Positions 7,382 to 16,102 of a stretch of DNA of 32,849 bases are shown piece by piece; the stretch's first letter is position 1; each line of letters starts with the position of its first letter. A model generated the notes under the pieces. The model searched no databases. It saw only the letters and a program-made list of their open reading frames with translations, and was not told the DNA's origin. Position numbers and translations under genes: made by a program. Source of the stretch: an uncultured Lachnospiraceae bacterium (lineage in GTDB: Bacteria > Bacillota > Clostridia > Lachnospirales > Lachnospiraceae); assembly GCA_902797025.1 (NCBI GenBank), contig CADBRN010000048.1:1-32849 (forward strand). Direction: 5' to 3'.

Positions 7382-8578
7382 ATGTTAAAAGGGAAAACGA
7401 TTTTACTCGGTGTAAGCGGCGGGATCGCCGCATATAAAGCGGCGGATCTGTGTTCGAAGCTTGTGAAGCAGCATGCGGATGTGAATGTCGTGATGACGAA
7501 AAACGCGACGGAGTTTATCTCTCCGCGGGTGTTTGAGAGTCTGACCGGAAGACGGACGGTGACCGACACCTTTGACCGGAACCACGAATTTCACGTCGGG
7601 CATGTCGCGCTCGCGGATGCGGCCGATCTCGTTCTGATCGTGCCGGCCACGGCAAATGTTCTCGCGAAAGCAGCCCACGGCATCGCGGATGATATGCTTA
7701 CGACGACGGTGCTCGCCTGTGACTGTCCGAAGATGGCGGCTCCGGCGATGAATACACGGATGTATGAGAATCCGGTTACACAGGATAATCTCGCCGTGCT
7801 TCGCCGTTACGGATGGAAACTGATCGAGCCGGATTCGGGTCATCTTGCCTGCGGCACGACGGGCAAGGGAAAATTGCCGGATCCGCAGGTGATTTTATCC
7901 TGGGTTCTCCGGGAACTTTCGCATGAGAAGGATATGACCGGCCTGAAACTGCTTGTGACGGCAGGTCCGACGTGCGAGCCGATCGATCCGGTCCGTTATA
8001 TCACAAATCACTCGACCGGAAGGATGGGATACGCGGTCGCGCGGGCGGCTGCGTCCAGAGGGGCCGATGTGACGCTCATCTCCGGGCCGGTCTCCATCGA
8101 ACGGCCGGTCGGAGTCCGGATCGTGGATGTGGTGACGGCGCGCGATATGTTTGAAGCGGTGACGTCGATGAGTGCACAGCAGGATCTGATAGTCAAGGCG
8201 GCGGCGGTGGCGGATTACCGTCCGGTAAAAGCGGCGGACGAGAAGATCAAGAAGAAATCCGGAGATTTATCGCTGGATCTCGAGCGTACGGACGATATCC
8301 TGGCCTATCTGGGAGAACACCGGACAAGGGGACAGATCATCTGCGGATTTTCGATGGAGACACGCGATCTGATCGAAAATTCCAGAAGAAAGCTGGAAAA
8401 TAAACATGTGGACCTGATCGCCGCGAACAATGTGCGGGATGAGGGTGCGGGATTCGGGACGGAGACAAACCGGATTACGCTGATCACGGAGGATTCCGAG
8501 ACGCATATGCCGCTCATGAGCAAATGGGATGCGGCGAATTGTCTGCTTGACCGGATGCTGGAGATGCGGAAGGCCTGA
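7382..8578 (+). CDS. coaBC: Bifunctional phosphopantothenoylcysteine decarboxylase / phosphopantothenate-cysteine ligase
   Basis: A 398-residue fusion enzyme. The N-terminal CoaC half is a flavoprotein decarboxylase: GVSGGIAAYKAADL at the start, the active-site His region (FHVGHVALAD), PAMNTRMYENP, and the clamp ACGTTGKGKLPDP near residues 158-170. The C-terminal CoaB half is the CTP-dependent ligase: VTAGPTCEPIDPVRYITNHSTGRMG, the lysine-rich loop (ADEKIKKKSGDL) and the ANNV...GFGTETNRI segment. It converts 4'-phosphopantothenate and cysteine into 4'-phosphopantetheine. The start at 7382 uses AGAGG (7369-7373). A possible extended -10 (TGA-TAAAAT, 7318-7326) lies upstream. Confidence 0.97.
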   Translation: MLKGKTILLGVSGGIAAYKAADLCSKLVKQHADVNVVMTKNATEFISPRVFESLTGRRTVTDTFDRNHEFHVGHVALADAADLVLIVPATANVLAKAAHGIADDMLTTTVLACDCPKMAAPAMNTRMYENPVTQDNLAVLRRYGWKLIEPDSGHLACGTTGKGKLPDPQVILSWVLRELSHEKDMTGLKLLVTAGPTCEPIDPVRYITNHSTGRMGYAVARAAASRGADVTLISGPVSIERPVGVRIVDVVTARDMFEAVTSMSAQQDLIVKAAAVADYRPVKAADEKIKKKSGDLSLDLERTDDILAYLGEHRTRGQIICGFSMETRDLIENSRRKLENKHVDLIAANNVRDEGAGFGTETNRITLITEDSETHMPLMSKWDAANCLLDRMLEMRKA

Positions 8579-8615
8579 TCGGATTTAAGTTCACGAAAAT
8601 TTCAGATTCCCTCAA

Positions 8616-8644
8616 TTGCAATCGCCACACATTGGTTGTACGAT
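8616..8644 (+). promoter_or_regulatory. Promoter of the zinc-ribbon/DUF5685/J-domain cluster
   Basis: TTGCAA (8616-8621), a 17-bp spacer and TACGAT (8639-8644), about 50 bases before the first gene of the run. No terminator is visible after coaBC, so some read-through from it is possible. Confidence 0.6.
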
Positions 8645-8694
8645 ATGGTTCATATTGGAACGATTGTAAATATTGACGAAATGGGAGGCTGAGA

Positions 8695-9084
8695 ATGAGA
8701 CATTTCAGAGATTTTTTTGAGGGGCGGAACGGCGTTGATCAGCTGAATCTGTTCCTTCTGGGCACGGCAGTCATCCTGATACTGGCGGCCAATCTTACCC
8801 GGTTCCCGGTCCTTACGTGGATCAGCCTCGGGTTGATCATTTATTCGTATTTTCGGATGATGTCAAGAAATCTTGAAGCGAGATCCGAGGAAAACCGGCG
8901 GTACCTCGAGACGACGGACCGGATCCTCGGAGCATTCCGGACCGGGTTCGGTCACGCTTCCGACCGGGAGCACCGATATTACAGATGTCCGGGCTGCGGA
9001 CAGATGGTTCGTGTTCCGCGCGGAAAGGGAAACATCGAGATTCGCTGTCCGAAGTGCGGAACGACGTTCGTCCGCAGAACCTGA
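8695..9084 (+). CDS. Membrane protein with C-terminal zinc ribbon
   Basis: A 129-residue protein. Two hydrophobic helices (residues about 18-34 and 38-54) form a hairpin, followed by a charged helix (55-80). A C-terminal zinc ribbon has two CxxC knuckles, C98/C101 (CPGC) and C118/C121 (CPKC). The ribbon should face the cytoplasm if both termini are inside. GGGAGG (8683-8688) gives a clear start. No named function is known to me. It stands directly ahead of, and on the same strand as, the DUF5685-like and J-domain genes, only 15 bases from the next start, so it probably belongs to the same transcript. Confidence 0.85.
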   Translation: MRHFRDFFEGRNGVDQLNLFLLGTAVILILAANLTRFPVLTWISLGLIIYSYFRMMSRNLEARSEENRRYLETTDRILGAFRTGFGHASDREHRYYRCPGCGQMVRVPRGKGNIEIRCPKCGTTFVRRT

Positions 9085-9099
9085 CAAAGGGAGGCGCGG

Positions 9100-9954
9100 A
9101 TGTTCGGATACATCACAATCAACCGGGAAGAGCTTAAGGTAAAGGACCTCGAAACGTACAATCATTTTTACTGCGGGGTCTGCCGGGACCTGAAGAAGGA
9201 CGGCGGCCAGTTTTCCCGCATGACGCTGACATATGATATGACGTTTCTTGCGATCCTGCTGACGGCGCTCTATGAAAAGAAACCGGAAAACGAGGTTCAC
9301 CGGTGCGGCGTTCACGGAGGGGCGAAGCGGATCTGCAGCCGGAACGAGTATACCGCCTACGCGGCCGATATGAATATTCTCCTCGCCTACCACAATCTCA
9401 TGGATGACTGGATCGATGAGAAGAACCGGAAAAGTCTCGCTGCCGCCGGAGTACTGCGCGGCGCCTACAGAAGGACGGCGGGGCGTTATCCGGAGAAGAT
9501 GCGGGCGATCCGCGCCTATCTTGAAAAACTGCACGAGGCGGAGAGAAGCGGAGCAGCGGATCTTGATCTCGCGTCCGGGCTGACCGGAACGCTGATGAAA
9601 GAAATCTTTCTGTACCGGAAGGATCACTGGTCGAAAGATCTGGGCGAGGTCGGTTTTTATCTGGGAAAATACATTTATCTGCGGGATGCCTTCGAGGATG
9701 TCGCCGCAGACCGGGAGAGCGGGAATTACAATCCCTTCCTCAGAATGGCGGATCGTGAAAATTTCGATGAAACCGCGAAGGAGATCCTCCGGATGATGGC
9801 CGGATCCGCCACGCGCGCCTTTGAGCGTCTTCCCATCGTCCGATATCTGGACATTTTACGCAATATATTATATTCTGGAATCTGGGTACGCAGACCTGAG
9901 AAGAAGCGCTGCAGCACCGGAAGAGAGAAAGATCCGGAGGCAATTCGATTATGA
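9100..9954 (+). CDS. DUF5685-type protein (possible isoprenoid-synthase-like fold)
   Basis: A 284-residue, largely helical protein that begins MFGY and has a conserved cysteine pair (YCGVC, C25/C28), with further cysteines at 69 and 79. From memory this matches DUF5685, a clostridial family of unknown function. Two acidic motifs stand out: LMDDWIDE near residues 100-107, and [20 protein letters not shown] near 193-212. The second resembles the LRDxxED...GR.Y.P motif of phytoene/squalene synthases, and the first sits where their DxxxD motif would. I infer an all-alpha terpene-synthase-like fold; enzymatic activity is unproven. AAGGGAGG (9087-9094) precedes the start. The stop overlaps the next ATG (ATGA), so it is translationally coupled to the J-domain gene. 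Confidence 0.8.
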   Translation: MFGYITINREELKVKDLETYNHFYCGVCRDLKKDGGQFSRMTLTYDMTFLAILLTALYEKKPENEVHRCGVHGGAKRICSRNEYTAYAADMNILLAYHNLMDDWIDEKNRKSLAAAGVLRGAYRRTAGRYPEKMRAIRAYLEKLHEAERSGAADLDLASGLTGTLMKEIFLYRKDHWSKDLGEVGFYLGKYIYLRDAFEDVAADRESGNYNPFLRMADRENFDETAKEILRMMAGSATRAFERLPIVRYLDILRNILYSGIWVRRPEKKRCSTGREKDPEAIRL

Positions 9955-10595
9955 TACAGGATCCTTATGACGTGCTGGGAGTTCCGCGGAACGCAGGCAT
10001 GGATGAGATAAAAAAAGCATACAGAAAACTGAGCCGGAAATATCATCCGGATGCGAATATCAATAATCCGCACAAAGCGGAGGCGGAAGAGAAGTTCAAG
10101 CAGGTTCAGAAGGCTTACGATCAGATCGTAAGAGAACGCGAGGGCGGAGCGGCCGGCGGCTCCTACGGCGGCGGATTCAGCGGAGGATATGCGTCGGGAA
10201 TGGAGGATCCGGAGATGCAGGCGGCTGTGAATTTTATCAACAGCCAGCATTTTCAGGAAGCGATGAACGTACTGAATCAGATCCCGAACCGGACTGCGAA
10301 CTGGTACTTTCTTCACGCCGTCGCAAACGCCGGACTCGGTAACAATGTGGCCGCCCGCAGCGACGCGGAGACAGCCTGTCAGATGGAGCCGGAGAATGAG
10401 AGATTCCGCCAGCTGTATTCGCAGCTGTCCGGCATGGGAAGCTGGTATCAGGATGCAGGCAGAGGCTACGGCTATGATAACTGCGGAGAGGAAAATACGG
10501 CGGCGAGGGCCTGCTCCTCGATCTGCGGGGCACTGCTGTGCTGCTCGCTCTGCGGTTCCGGAACGGGCTGCATCCCGTGTTTCTGCTGGATCTGA
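9951..10595 (+). CDS. J-domain protein with TPR-like middle and cysteine-rich tail
   Basis: A 214-residue co-chaperone-like protein. Residues 4-65 are a J domain with the HPD tripeptide at 32-34, which stimulates DnaK ATPase activity. A Gly-rich stretch (about 66-85) links to a helical, TPR-like segment (about 87-150: [21 protein letters not shown]...[14 protein letters not shown]). The last 30 residues are rich in Cys (nine, including [12 protein letters not shown] and CFCWI). It lacks the DnaJ zinc-finger and substrate domains, so it is a specialised class C J-protein. The tail may bind metal or associate with the membrane. It is coupled by a 4-base overlap to the DUF5685-like gene, which suggests that protein is its partner or client. 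Confidence 0.9.
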   Translation: MIQDPYDVLGVPRNAGMDEIKKAYRKLSRKYHPDANINNPHKAEAEEKFKQVQKAYDQIVREREGGAAGGSYGGGFSGGYASGMEDPEMQAAVNFINSQHFQEAMNVLNQIPNRTANWYFLHAVANAGLGNNVAARSDAETACQMEPENERFRQLYSQLSGMGSWYQDAGRGYGYDNCGEENTAARACSSICGALLCCSLCGSGTGCIPCFCWI

Positions 10596-10631
10596 CCGCA
10601 GGCGGACGGAGCTGCTGTTGTATATTTTGGA

Positions 10632-10670
10632 ACGGCGTTTGCCGGTCAATTTGGGGACGGCATTTGCCGG
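10632..10670 (+). repeat. Two copies of a 14-base imperfect-palindromic motif
   Basis: ACGGCGTTTGCCGG (10632-10645) and ACGGCATTTGCCGG (10657-10670) differ at one base, and each can form a CGGC/GCCG hairpin. Start-to-start distance is 25 bases. The second copy ends just before the ribosome binding site (GGGAGG, 10673-10678) of the next gene. They may serve as an operator pair or as RNA hairpins that tune translation. Confidence 0.7.
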
Positions 10671-10687
10671 CCGGGAGGATAAGACTT

Positions 10688-11281
10688 ATGGAAAAACCGT
10701 GGGAGACGGGGTATTATCATGAACTTCAGGCAGATAAGCGGCGGAAGCTGCTTGATGAGGCAGTTGCCTCGGAAGGAATGTCGCCGGAAAATGAGCTTCG
10801 GCGCAGGCTCCTTGACGCGCGGTACGGCAAGGCGCTCGGACGCGGCAAAAAGGTTGATTACTTCATCCGCGGATGGATGACATTGAGCATGCTTGCGTCA
10901 AATACACGCAACAGGAAGCGGATGGTCCGTGACATTCAGAGCGTCATGGATGACTGGAAGTTTGATCTGGCCGGTGAGTACGGCGAGGCCGGAAAGCGGA
11001 TTCTCTACCAGGAGTTCTGCAATATGGTGCTCGTCTATATCGATCTGTGCAAGAGGGATAAGACGTACGGCGCGGTGATTCTCGGGATCGGAAGGATCAG
11101 CGATGAATCGCTGATGATGAAGATCGCCCGGGATATTTACAACGTCGCCTATGACGTACCGGAGCAGGCGGGGATCAGCGCGGACCTGAAACTGTTCACA
11201 GAGGCAGCCACAGCGATGGTCTGTGAGGTATTTCCGGAGATCGAGGATGAATTTCTCGGCAAGGTGTCTATGAGAAGCTGA
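10688..11281 (+). CDS. Uncharacterised helical protein between J-domain gene and ftsH
   Basis: A 197-residue soluble, mostly helical protein with no signal peptide or membrane segment. I recognise no catalytic motif. It may be the Lachnospiraceae family listed as DUF6553, but that is recollection and not verified. Visible features are a charged N-terminal helix (YYHELQADKRRKLLDEAVASEG), a central hydrophobic-aromatic block (VDYFIRGWMTLSMLAS) and a Met/Ile-rich C-terminal half. The start at 10688 is set by GGGAGG nine bases upstream; the frame is open further 5' but overlaps the J-domain gene. It lies 28 bases before ftsH and 92 bases after the J-domain gene, so it is likely part of the same protein-quality-control transcript. 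Confidence 0.82.
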   Translation: MEKPWETGYYHELQADKRRKLLDEAVASEGMSPENELRRRLLDARYGKALGRGKKVDYFIRGWMTLSMLASNTRNRKRMVRDIQSVMDDWKFDLAGEYGEAGKRILYQEFCNMVLVYIDLCKRDKTYGAVILGIGRISDESLMMKIARDIYNVAYDVPEQAGISADLKLFTEAATAMVCEVFPEIEDEFLGKVSMRS

Positions 11282-11309
11282 CGGCCGCTACAGGAGACGG
11301 GACTGGTAT

Positions 11310-13193
11310 ATGGCAAAGGAACAGAAGGGGCAGGAAAACAGCGGCAAGAACAGTCCGAACCGGAGAAACCGGAAGATCCTGACGGCTGTGTTCATCTGTG
11401 CCCTCGCGGCGGTATTTGTTTTCGGACTCTTCAACCGGAGCAGGACTTCTTCCGATGAAATTCCCTACAGCCGTTTTACGCAGATGGTTTCAGAGAACCA
11501 GGTGACGGAGATCGAACTTCGCGGATCGAAGATGACGGTGACGGCAAAATCGCAGGGCGGGGTAAAGAAGTATAAAGTTACCCTCATCGGCGATGAGAAT
11601 TCCCTGAAGGAACTTCTTCAGGGGCATGATATTAAATATTCGAAAAAAACACCCGGCGTCGGAGAGGATATTCTTTCGATGCTTATTTCTGTTGTTATCC
11701 CGATGGCGCTGCTGATCGGCGTCTTCGCTTTTCTGATGCGGGGCCGCGGAGGAATCCTGGGGATCGGAAAGAGCCGGGCAAGGGCATACGTCCAGAAGGA
11801 CACCGGCGTCACATTCGCCGATGTTGCGGGGGAAGATGAGGCGAAGGAGTCGCTTCAGGAGGTCGTGGAATTTCTTCACAGCCCGGAGCAGTTCAGAAAG
11901 ATCGGCGCCGTTCTCCCTAAGGGAGCGCTGCTTGTCGGGCCTCCGGGAACCGGAAAGACACTGCTCGCCAGAGCGGTGGCAGGCGAGGCGGGCGTCCCGT
12001 TTTTTTCACTTTCCGGATCGGAATTTGTCGAGATGTTCGTCGGTGTCGGCGCTTCGCGCGTCCGGGATCTGTTCGAGGAGGCGAAGAAAAACGCTCCGTG
12101 CATCATTTTTATCGATGAGATCGATGCGATCGGAAAGGTCCGTGACTCGGCCGGAAGCGGGGGAAATGATGAACGGGAACAGACGCTGAACCAGCTGCTG
12201 GCGGAGATGGACGGATTTGACAGTACCAGCGGTCTTCTGATCCTTGCGGCGACGAACCGTCCCGAGGTCCTGGATCCCGCGCTGCTGCGCCCCGGCCGCT
12301 TTGACCGGCGCATCATCGTCGATACCCCGGATCTGAAGGGACGTGCGGAGATTCTGAAGGTGCACGCAAAAAACGTGATGCTGGATGAAACCGTCGATTT
12401 CAGCGAGGTCGCCCGCGCGACATCGGGAGCGGTCGGTTCGGACCTTGCGAATATGATCAACGAGGCGGCGATTCTCGCTGTGCGGCGCGGCCGGACGGCG
12501 GTTTCCCAGAAGGATCTCATGGAGGCGGTCGAGGTCGTCCTTGTGGGCAAGGAAAAGAAAAACAGAATTTTGAGCGAGAAGGAAAAAAAGATCGTTTCGT
12601 ACCATGAGATCGGACATGCGCTCGTCTCCGCGCTCGAAAAAGATTCTGAGCCGGTACAGAAGATCACGATCGTGCCGCGCACGATGGGAGCCCTGGGATA
12701 CGTGATGCAGGTGCCGGAAGAAGAAAAATATCTGAACACGAAGAAGGAACTCGAGGCGATGACCGTCGGTCTTCTCGCGGGACGCGCGGCGGAAGAAATC
12801 GTATTCGGTACGGTGACAACCGGCGCGTCAAATGATATTGAACGTGCGACCTCCCTCTGCCGCGCGATGGTCACGCAGTACGGGATGTCGGAGCGATTCG
12901 GTCTTATGGGGCTTGCCCGGGCAGAAAATCAGTATCTGACGGAGCGCACCGTACTTGAATGCGGCGATGCGACGGCGACAGAGGTGGATCATGAGGTCAT
13001 GGAGATGCTTCGGAAGGCGTACAGCCGCGCGAAGGAGATCCTGTCGGAAAACCGTGACGCCCTCGATGCTCTGGCGGATTATCTGATCCGGGAGGAAACG
13101 ATCACCGGGCAGGAGTTCATGCAGCTTCTGCACAGAGTTCAGGATGAACGCACAGGAAAGGATGGAGATACCACCGGAAGCGATGGCGTTTGA
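11310..13193 (+). CDS. ftsH: ATP-dependent zinc metalloprotease FtsH
   Basis: A 627-residue membrane-anchored AAA+ protease that extracts and degrades membrane and soluble proteins. Order of parts: a short polar N-terminus, TM1 (about 23-42), an extracytoplasmic domain, TM2 (about 122-143), and the AAA module. The AAA module shows Walker A GPPGTGKT (about 210-217), pore loop MFVGVGA, Walker B IIFIDEID, and an SRH region ending in RPGRFDRR. The M41 protease domain has HEIGH (about 432-436) and the third zinc ligand in [10 protein letters not shown]. The active site is HEIGH where most FtsH have HEAGH; the HExxH residues are intact. AGGAG is 13 bases from the ATG, a rather long spacing. The 3' end overlaps the start region of uvrC. 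Confidence 0.97.
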   Translation: MAKEQKGQENSGKNSPNRRNRKILTAVFICALAAVFVFGLFNRSRTSSDEIPYSRFTQMVSENQVTEIELRGSKMTVTAKSQGGVKKYKVTLIGDENSLKELLQGHDIKYSKKTPGVGEDILSMLISVVIPMALLIGVFAFLMRGRGGILGIGKSRARAYVQKDTGVTFADVAGEDEAKESLQEVVEFLHSPEQFRKIGAVLPKGALLVGPPGTGKTLLARAVAGEAGVPFFSLSGSEFVEMFVGVGASRVRDLFEEAKKNAPCIIFIDEIDAIGKVRDSAGSGGNDEREQTLNQLLAEMDGFDSTSGLLILAATNRPEVLDPALLRPGRFDRRIIVDTPDLKGRAEILKVHAKNVMLDETVDFSEVARATSGAVGSDLANMINEAAILAVRRGRTAVSQKDLMEAVEVVLVGKEKKNRILSEKEKKIVSYHEIGHALVSALEKDSEPVQKITIVPRTMGALGYVMQVPEEEKYLNTKKELEAMTVGLLAGRAAEEIVFGTVTTGASNDIERATSLCRAMVTQYGMSERFGLMGLARAENQYLTERTVLECGDATATEVDHEVMEMLRKAYSRAKEILSENRDALDALADYLIREETITGQEFMQLLHRVQDERTGKDGDTTGSDGV

Positions 13194-15042
13194 TATTGAG
13201 GAAGAACTGAAAAAACTCCCGGCGAAGCCCGGCGTCTATCTGATGTACGACGCGGAAGGCACGGTTATGTACGTCGGGAAAGCGGTCGTGCTGAAAAACC
13301 GCGTGCGTCAGTATTTTCAGAACAGCCGGAAGAAGCGTCTGAAGATCTACAGCATGCTGCCGAAGGTCGACCATTTCGAGTACATCGTGACGGATTCCGA
13401 GGTCGAGGCGCTTGTGCTTGAGTGCAATCTGATCAAAGAATACCGGCCGAAATACAACACAATGCTGATGGACGACAAGGCGTATCCGTTCATCAAGATC
13501 ACGGTGGAGGATGAGTATCCCCGGATCCTTTTTGCGCATCATATGAGGAAGGACCGGGCGCGTTACTTCGGCCCGTATCCGAACGCGGGGGCGGTCCGGG
13601 AGACGATTGATCTGATCCGGAGGCTGTATCACCTCCGCTCCTGCAATCGAAATCTGCCCAGGGATATCGGGAAGGACCGTCCGTGCCTGTATTATCACAT
13701 ACACCAGTGCGAGGCGCCGTGTCAGGGATGGGTATCGAAGGAAGCGTACCGGGAACAGCTGGAAAAAGCGATCGATTTTCTGAACGGCAGGACGGAGGAT
13801 GAGGTCAGAGAGCTGACGCGCAGGATGCAGAAGGCATCCGATGAGCTCAACTTTGAGCGCGCCGCATCGTACCGGGATCTCCTTTCCAGCGTGATGAAGG
13901 TCAGCGAACGGCAGAAGATCACGAACAGTGGAGGCGATGATCAGGATGTGATCGCGCTCGCGAGGGATGACGGCGATGCGATCGCACAGGTTTTTTTCAT
14001 CCGCGGAGGAAAACTGATCGGACGGGATCATTTTTATCTGAAGGCGGCGGGAGGAGAATCAGACGGGGATGTGCTGCAGAGTTTTTTGAAACAGTATTAT
14101 TCCGGGACGCCGTTTATCCCGAAGGAGCTGATGCTTTCGAATGAAATCGACGAATCGGATATCATTGAGGCCTGGCTGACAGAAAAGCGGGGAAAGCGTG
14201 TATATATCCGGGTGCCTCAGAAGGGAACGAAGGAAAAACTCGTCGATCTGGCGAAGAGAAACGCGGATATTCTTCTGCGGCAGGACCGCGAGCGGATCCG
14301 CCGGGAATCCGGCCGTACGATCGGCGCGGTGAAAGAGATCGGACGGTGGCTCGGTATGGAGCCGCCGGAGCGCATCGAGGCGTATGACATATCAAATATC
14401 AGCGGCTTCCAGTCGGTCGGTTCGATGGTCGTTTACGAAAAAGGACGGCCCAAAAAATCGGATTACCGGAAGTTCCGGATCAAGTCGGTCGAAGGACCGA
14501 ATGATTACGCGAGTCTCGCGGAGGTTCTGACGCGCCGTTTCGAGCGGGGGATCCGGAGAGAGAACGGATTTGACCGCCTTCCGGATCTGATCATGATGGA
14601 CGGAGGAAAAGGGCAGGTCGGCATCGCGCTGCAGATTCTCGATGATCTCGGTCTGGGCATCCCGGTATGCGGTATGGTCAAAGACGACCGCCACAGAACC
14701 CGTGGACTTTATTATAATAACCGGGAAGTCCCGATCGATACACATTCGGAGGGATTTCATCTGATCACACGGATTCAGGATGAGGCGCACCGTTTTGCCA
14801 TCGAATATCATAAGTCGCTCCGGAGCAAAGAACAGGTTCATTCGATTCTCGACGATATACCGGACGTCGGAGCCGCGAGAAAACGCGTCCTCGTCAGTCA
14901 TTTTGAGAATCTCGATGAAATACGGGACGCGGATGTGGAGACGTTGAAAGCACTGCCGTCGATGAATGAAAAGGCGGCGGAGAGTATCTGGCGGTTTTTT
15001 CACAGAAATGAGGATAAGGAGGAGGAGAATGAAGGGCAATAA
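13162..15042 (+). CDS. uvrC: Excinuclease ABC subunit C
   Basis: A 626-residue nuclease subunit of nucleotide excision repair that makes the 3' and 5' incisions after UvrAB damage recognition. The GIY-YIG nuclease domain is at the N-terminus (KPGVYLMYD...MYVGKAVVLKNRVRQYF). A UVR motif (SDELNFERAASYRDLL) lies near 225, followed by the RNase H-like second nuclease (YDISNISG, MMDGGKGQ) and a C-terminal helix-hairpin-helix region (LDDIPDVGAARKRVLVSHF). The start is uncertain. Candidates are ATG 13144, 13162 (AGGAAAGG just upstream) and 13183, the last closest to the usual family start before [11 protein letters not shown]. All overlap ftsH, so the genes are coupled. The 3' end overlaps hprK by 14 bases. 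Confidence 0.96.
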   Translation: MEIPPEAMAFDIEEELKKLPAKPGVYLMYDAEGTVMYVGKAVVLKNRVRQYFQNSRKKRLKIYSMLPKVDHFEYIVTDSEVEALVLECNLIKEYRPKYNTMLMDDKAYPFIKITVEDEYPRILFAHHMRKDRARYFGPYPNAGAVRETIDLIRRLYHLRSCNRNLPRDIGKDRPCLYYHIHQCEAPCQGWVSKEAYREQLEKAIDFLNGRTEDEVRELTRRMQKASDELNFERAASYRDLLSSVMKVSERQKITNSGGDDQDVIALARDDGDAIAQVFFIRGGKLIGRDHFYLKAAGGESDGDVLQSFLKQYYSGTPFIPKELMLSNEIDESDIIEAWLTEKRGKRVYIRVPQKGTKEKLVDLAKRNADILLRQDRERIRRESGRTIGAVKEIGRWLGMEPPERIEAYDISNISGFQSVGSMVVYEKGRPKKSDYRKFRIKSVEGPNDYASLAEVLTRRFERGIRRENGFDRLPDLIMMDGGKGQVGIALQILDDLGLGIPVCGMVKDDRHRTRGLYYNNREVPIDTHSEGFHLITRIQDEAHRFAIEYHKSLRSKEQVHSILDDIPDVGAARKRVLVSHFENLDEIRDADVETLKALPSMNEKAAESIWRFFHRNEDKEEENEGQ

Positions 15043-15967
15043 TGTTCCGCTGATCAAGATGCTGGAGGAGATGAAGCTGAAGAATCTCACGCCTGATATT
15101 GATCTGGAGGGAAAGGCGATCACGGTTCCGGAAATAAACCGGCCGGCGCTTCAGCTGACGGGGTATTTCGAACATTTCATGAGCAACAGACTTCAGATCG
15201 TCGGATACGTCGAATTTACGTATCTGCAGCAGCTCCCGCGCCAGAAGCGGATCCGCCAGTTTGAGGACTTCATTTCGCGAGGCGTTCCGTGCATCGTCTT
15301 TACGACGCAGCAGGTTCCGGACGATGATCTCCTTGCCCTTGCCCGGAAATATCAGGTTCCGGTATTTGCGACGGACCGTGAAACTTCTCCGTTTTCCGCG
15401 GAGATCACGAGATGGCTGAACGTACAGCTCGCGCCGATGGTCTCGATCCACGGCGTGCTCGTCGACGTATTCGGCGAGGGTGTCCTGATCATGGGCGAGA
15501 GCGGAATCGGAAAGAGTGAGGCAGCGCTGGAGCTCGTCAAGAGAGGACACCGTCTCGTCAGCGACGACGTCGTCGAGATCCGCCGCGTCAGCGATATCAC
15601 ACTCGTCGGATCCGCTCCGGATATCACCCGTCATTTTATCGAACTGCGCGGTATCGGTATCATCGATGTAAAGACGCTGTACGGAATCCAGAGCGTTGAG
15701 AACACGAAATCGATCGATCTGATCATCAAACTCGAGGAGTACGACAAGGATAAGGTATATGACCGTCTCGGCATGAGCGAGGAATACACGGAAATCCTGG
15801 GGAACCGGATCGTCAGCCATTCGCTTCCGATCCGTCCGGGAAGAAATCTTGCCGTTATCGTCGAGACTGCCGCGATCAACCGCAGACAGAAGAAGATGGG
15901 ATATAACGCGGCACAGGAGCTGTACCGGAGAGTACAGGAAAACCTGGCGAAAAAGCGGAAAGACTGA
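15029..15967 (+). CDS. hprK: HPr kinase/phosphorylase
   Basis: A 312-residue bifunctional enzyme that phosphorylates and dephosphorylates Ser46 of HPr, the central switch of carbon catabolite repression in Firmicutes. The N-terminal domain (about 1-130) precedes the kinase core. That core carries the P-loop GESGIGKSE (about 156-164), the SDDVVEI segment, and the family signature ELRGIGIIDVKTLYGIQSV followed by the C-terminal region. The length is normal. The start at 15029 has a very strong site (AAGGAGGAGG) inside the end of uvrC, giving a 14-base overlap. The pairing uvrC-hprK is seen in other Clostridia (from memory). It ends the long plus-strand run and is followed by a strong terminator. 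Confidence 0.97.
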   Translation: MKGNNVPLIKMLEEMKLKNLTPDIDLEGKAITVPEINRPALQLTGYFEHFMSNRLQIVGYVEFTYLQQLPRQKRIRQFEDFISRGVPCIVFTTQQVPDDDLLALARKYQVPVFATDRETSPFSAEITRWLNVQLAPMVSIHGVLVDVFGEGVLIMGESGIGKSEAALELVKRGHRLVSDDVVEIRRVSDITLVGSAPDITRHFIELRGIGIIDVKTLYGIQSVENTKSIDLIIKLEEYDKDKVYDRLGMSEEYTEILGNRIVSHSLPIRPGRNLAVIVETAAINRRQKKMGYNAAQELYRRVQENLAKKRKD

Positions 15968-15985
15968 ATGAAGGACTGGCCGGAC

Positions 15986-16030
15986 AAAAAGAGCGCCCCG
16001 GAAGAATCGATCTTTCGGAGCGCTCTTTTT
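15986..16030. terminator. Bidirectional terminator between hprK and the PBP gene
   Basis: Arms AAAAAGAGCGC and GCGCTCTTTTT plus an inner CCG-AAGA/TCTT-CGG stem. The A-run on one side and T-run on the other allow termination on both strands. Confidence 0.93.
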
Positions 16031-16102
16031 GTCTTTCACATTGCGGACACCTGCGCGAAGTATGCATGAAGCTGCCCGGAGCCGCCGCGCACGCCTTCGG
16101 GG

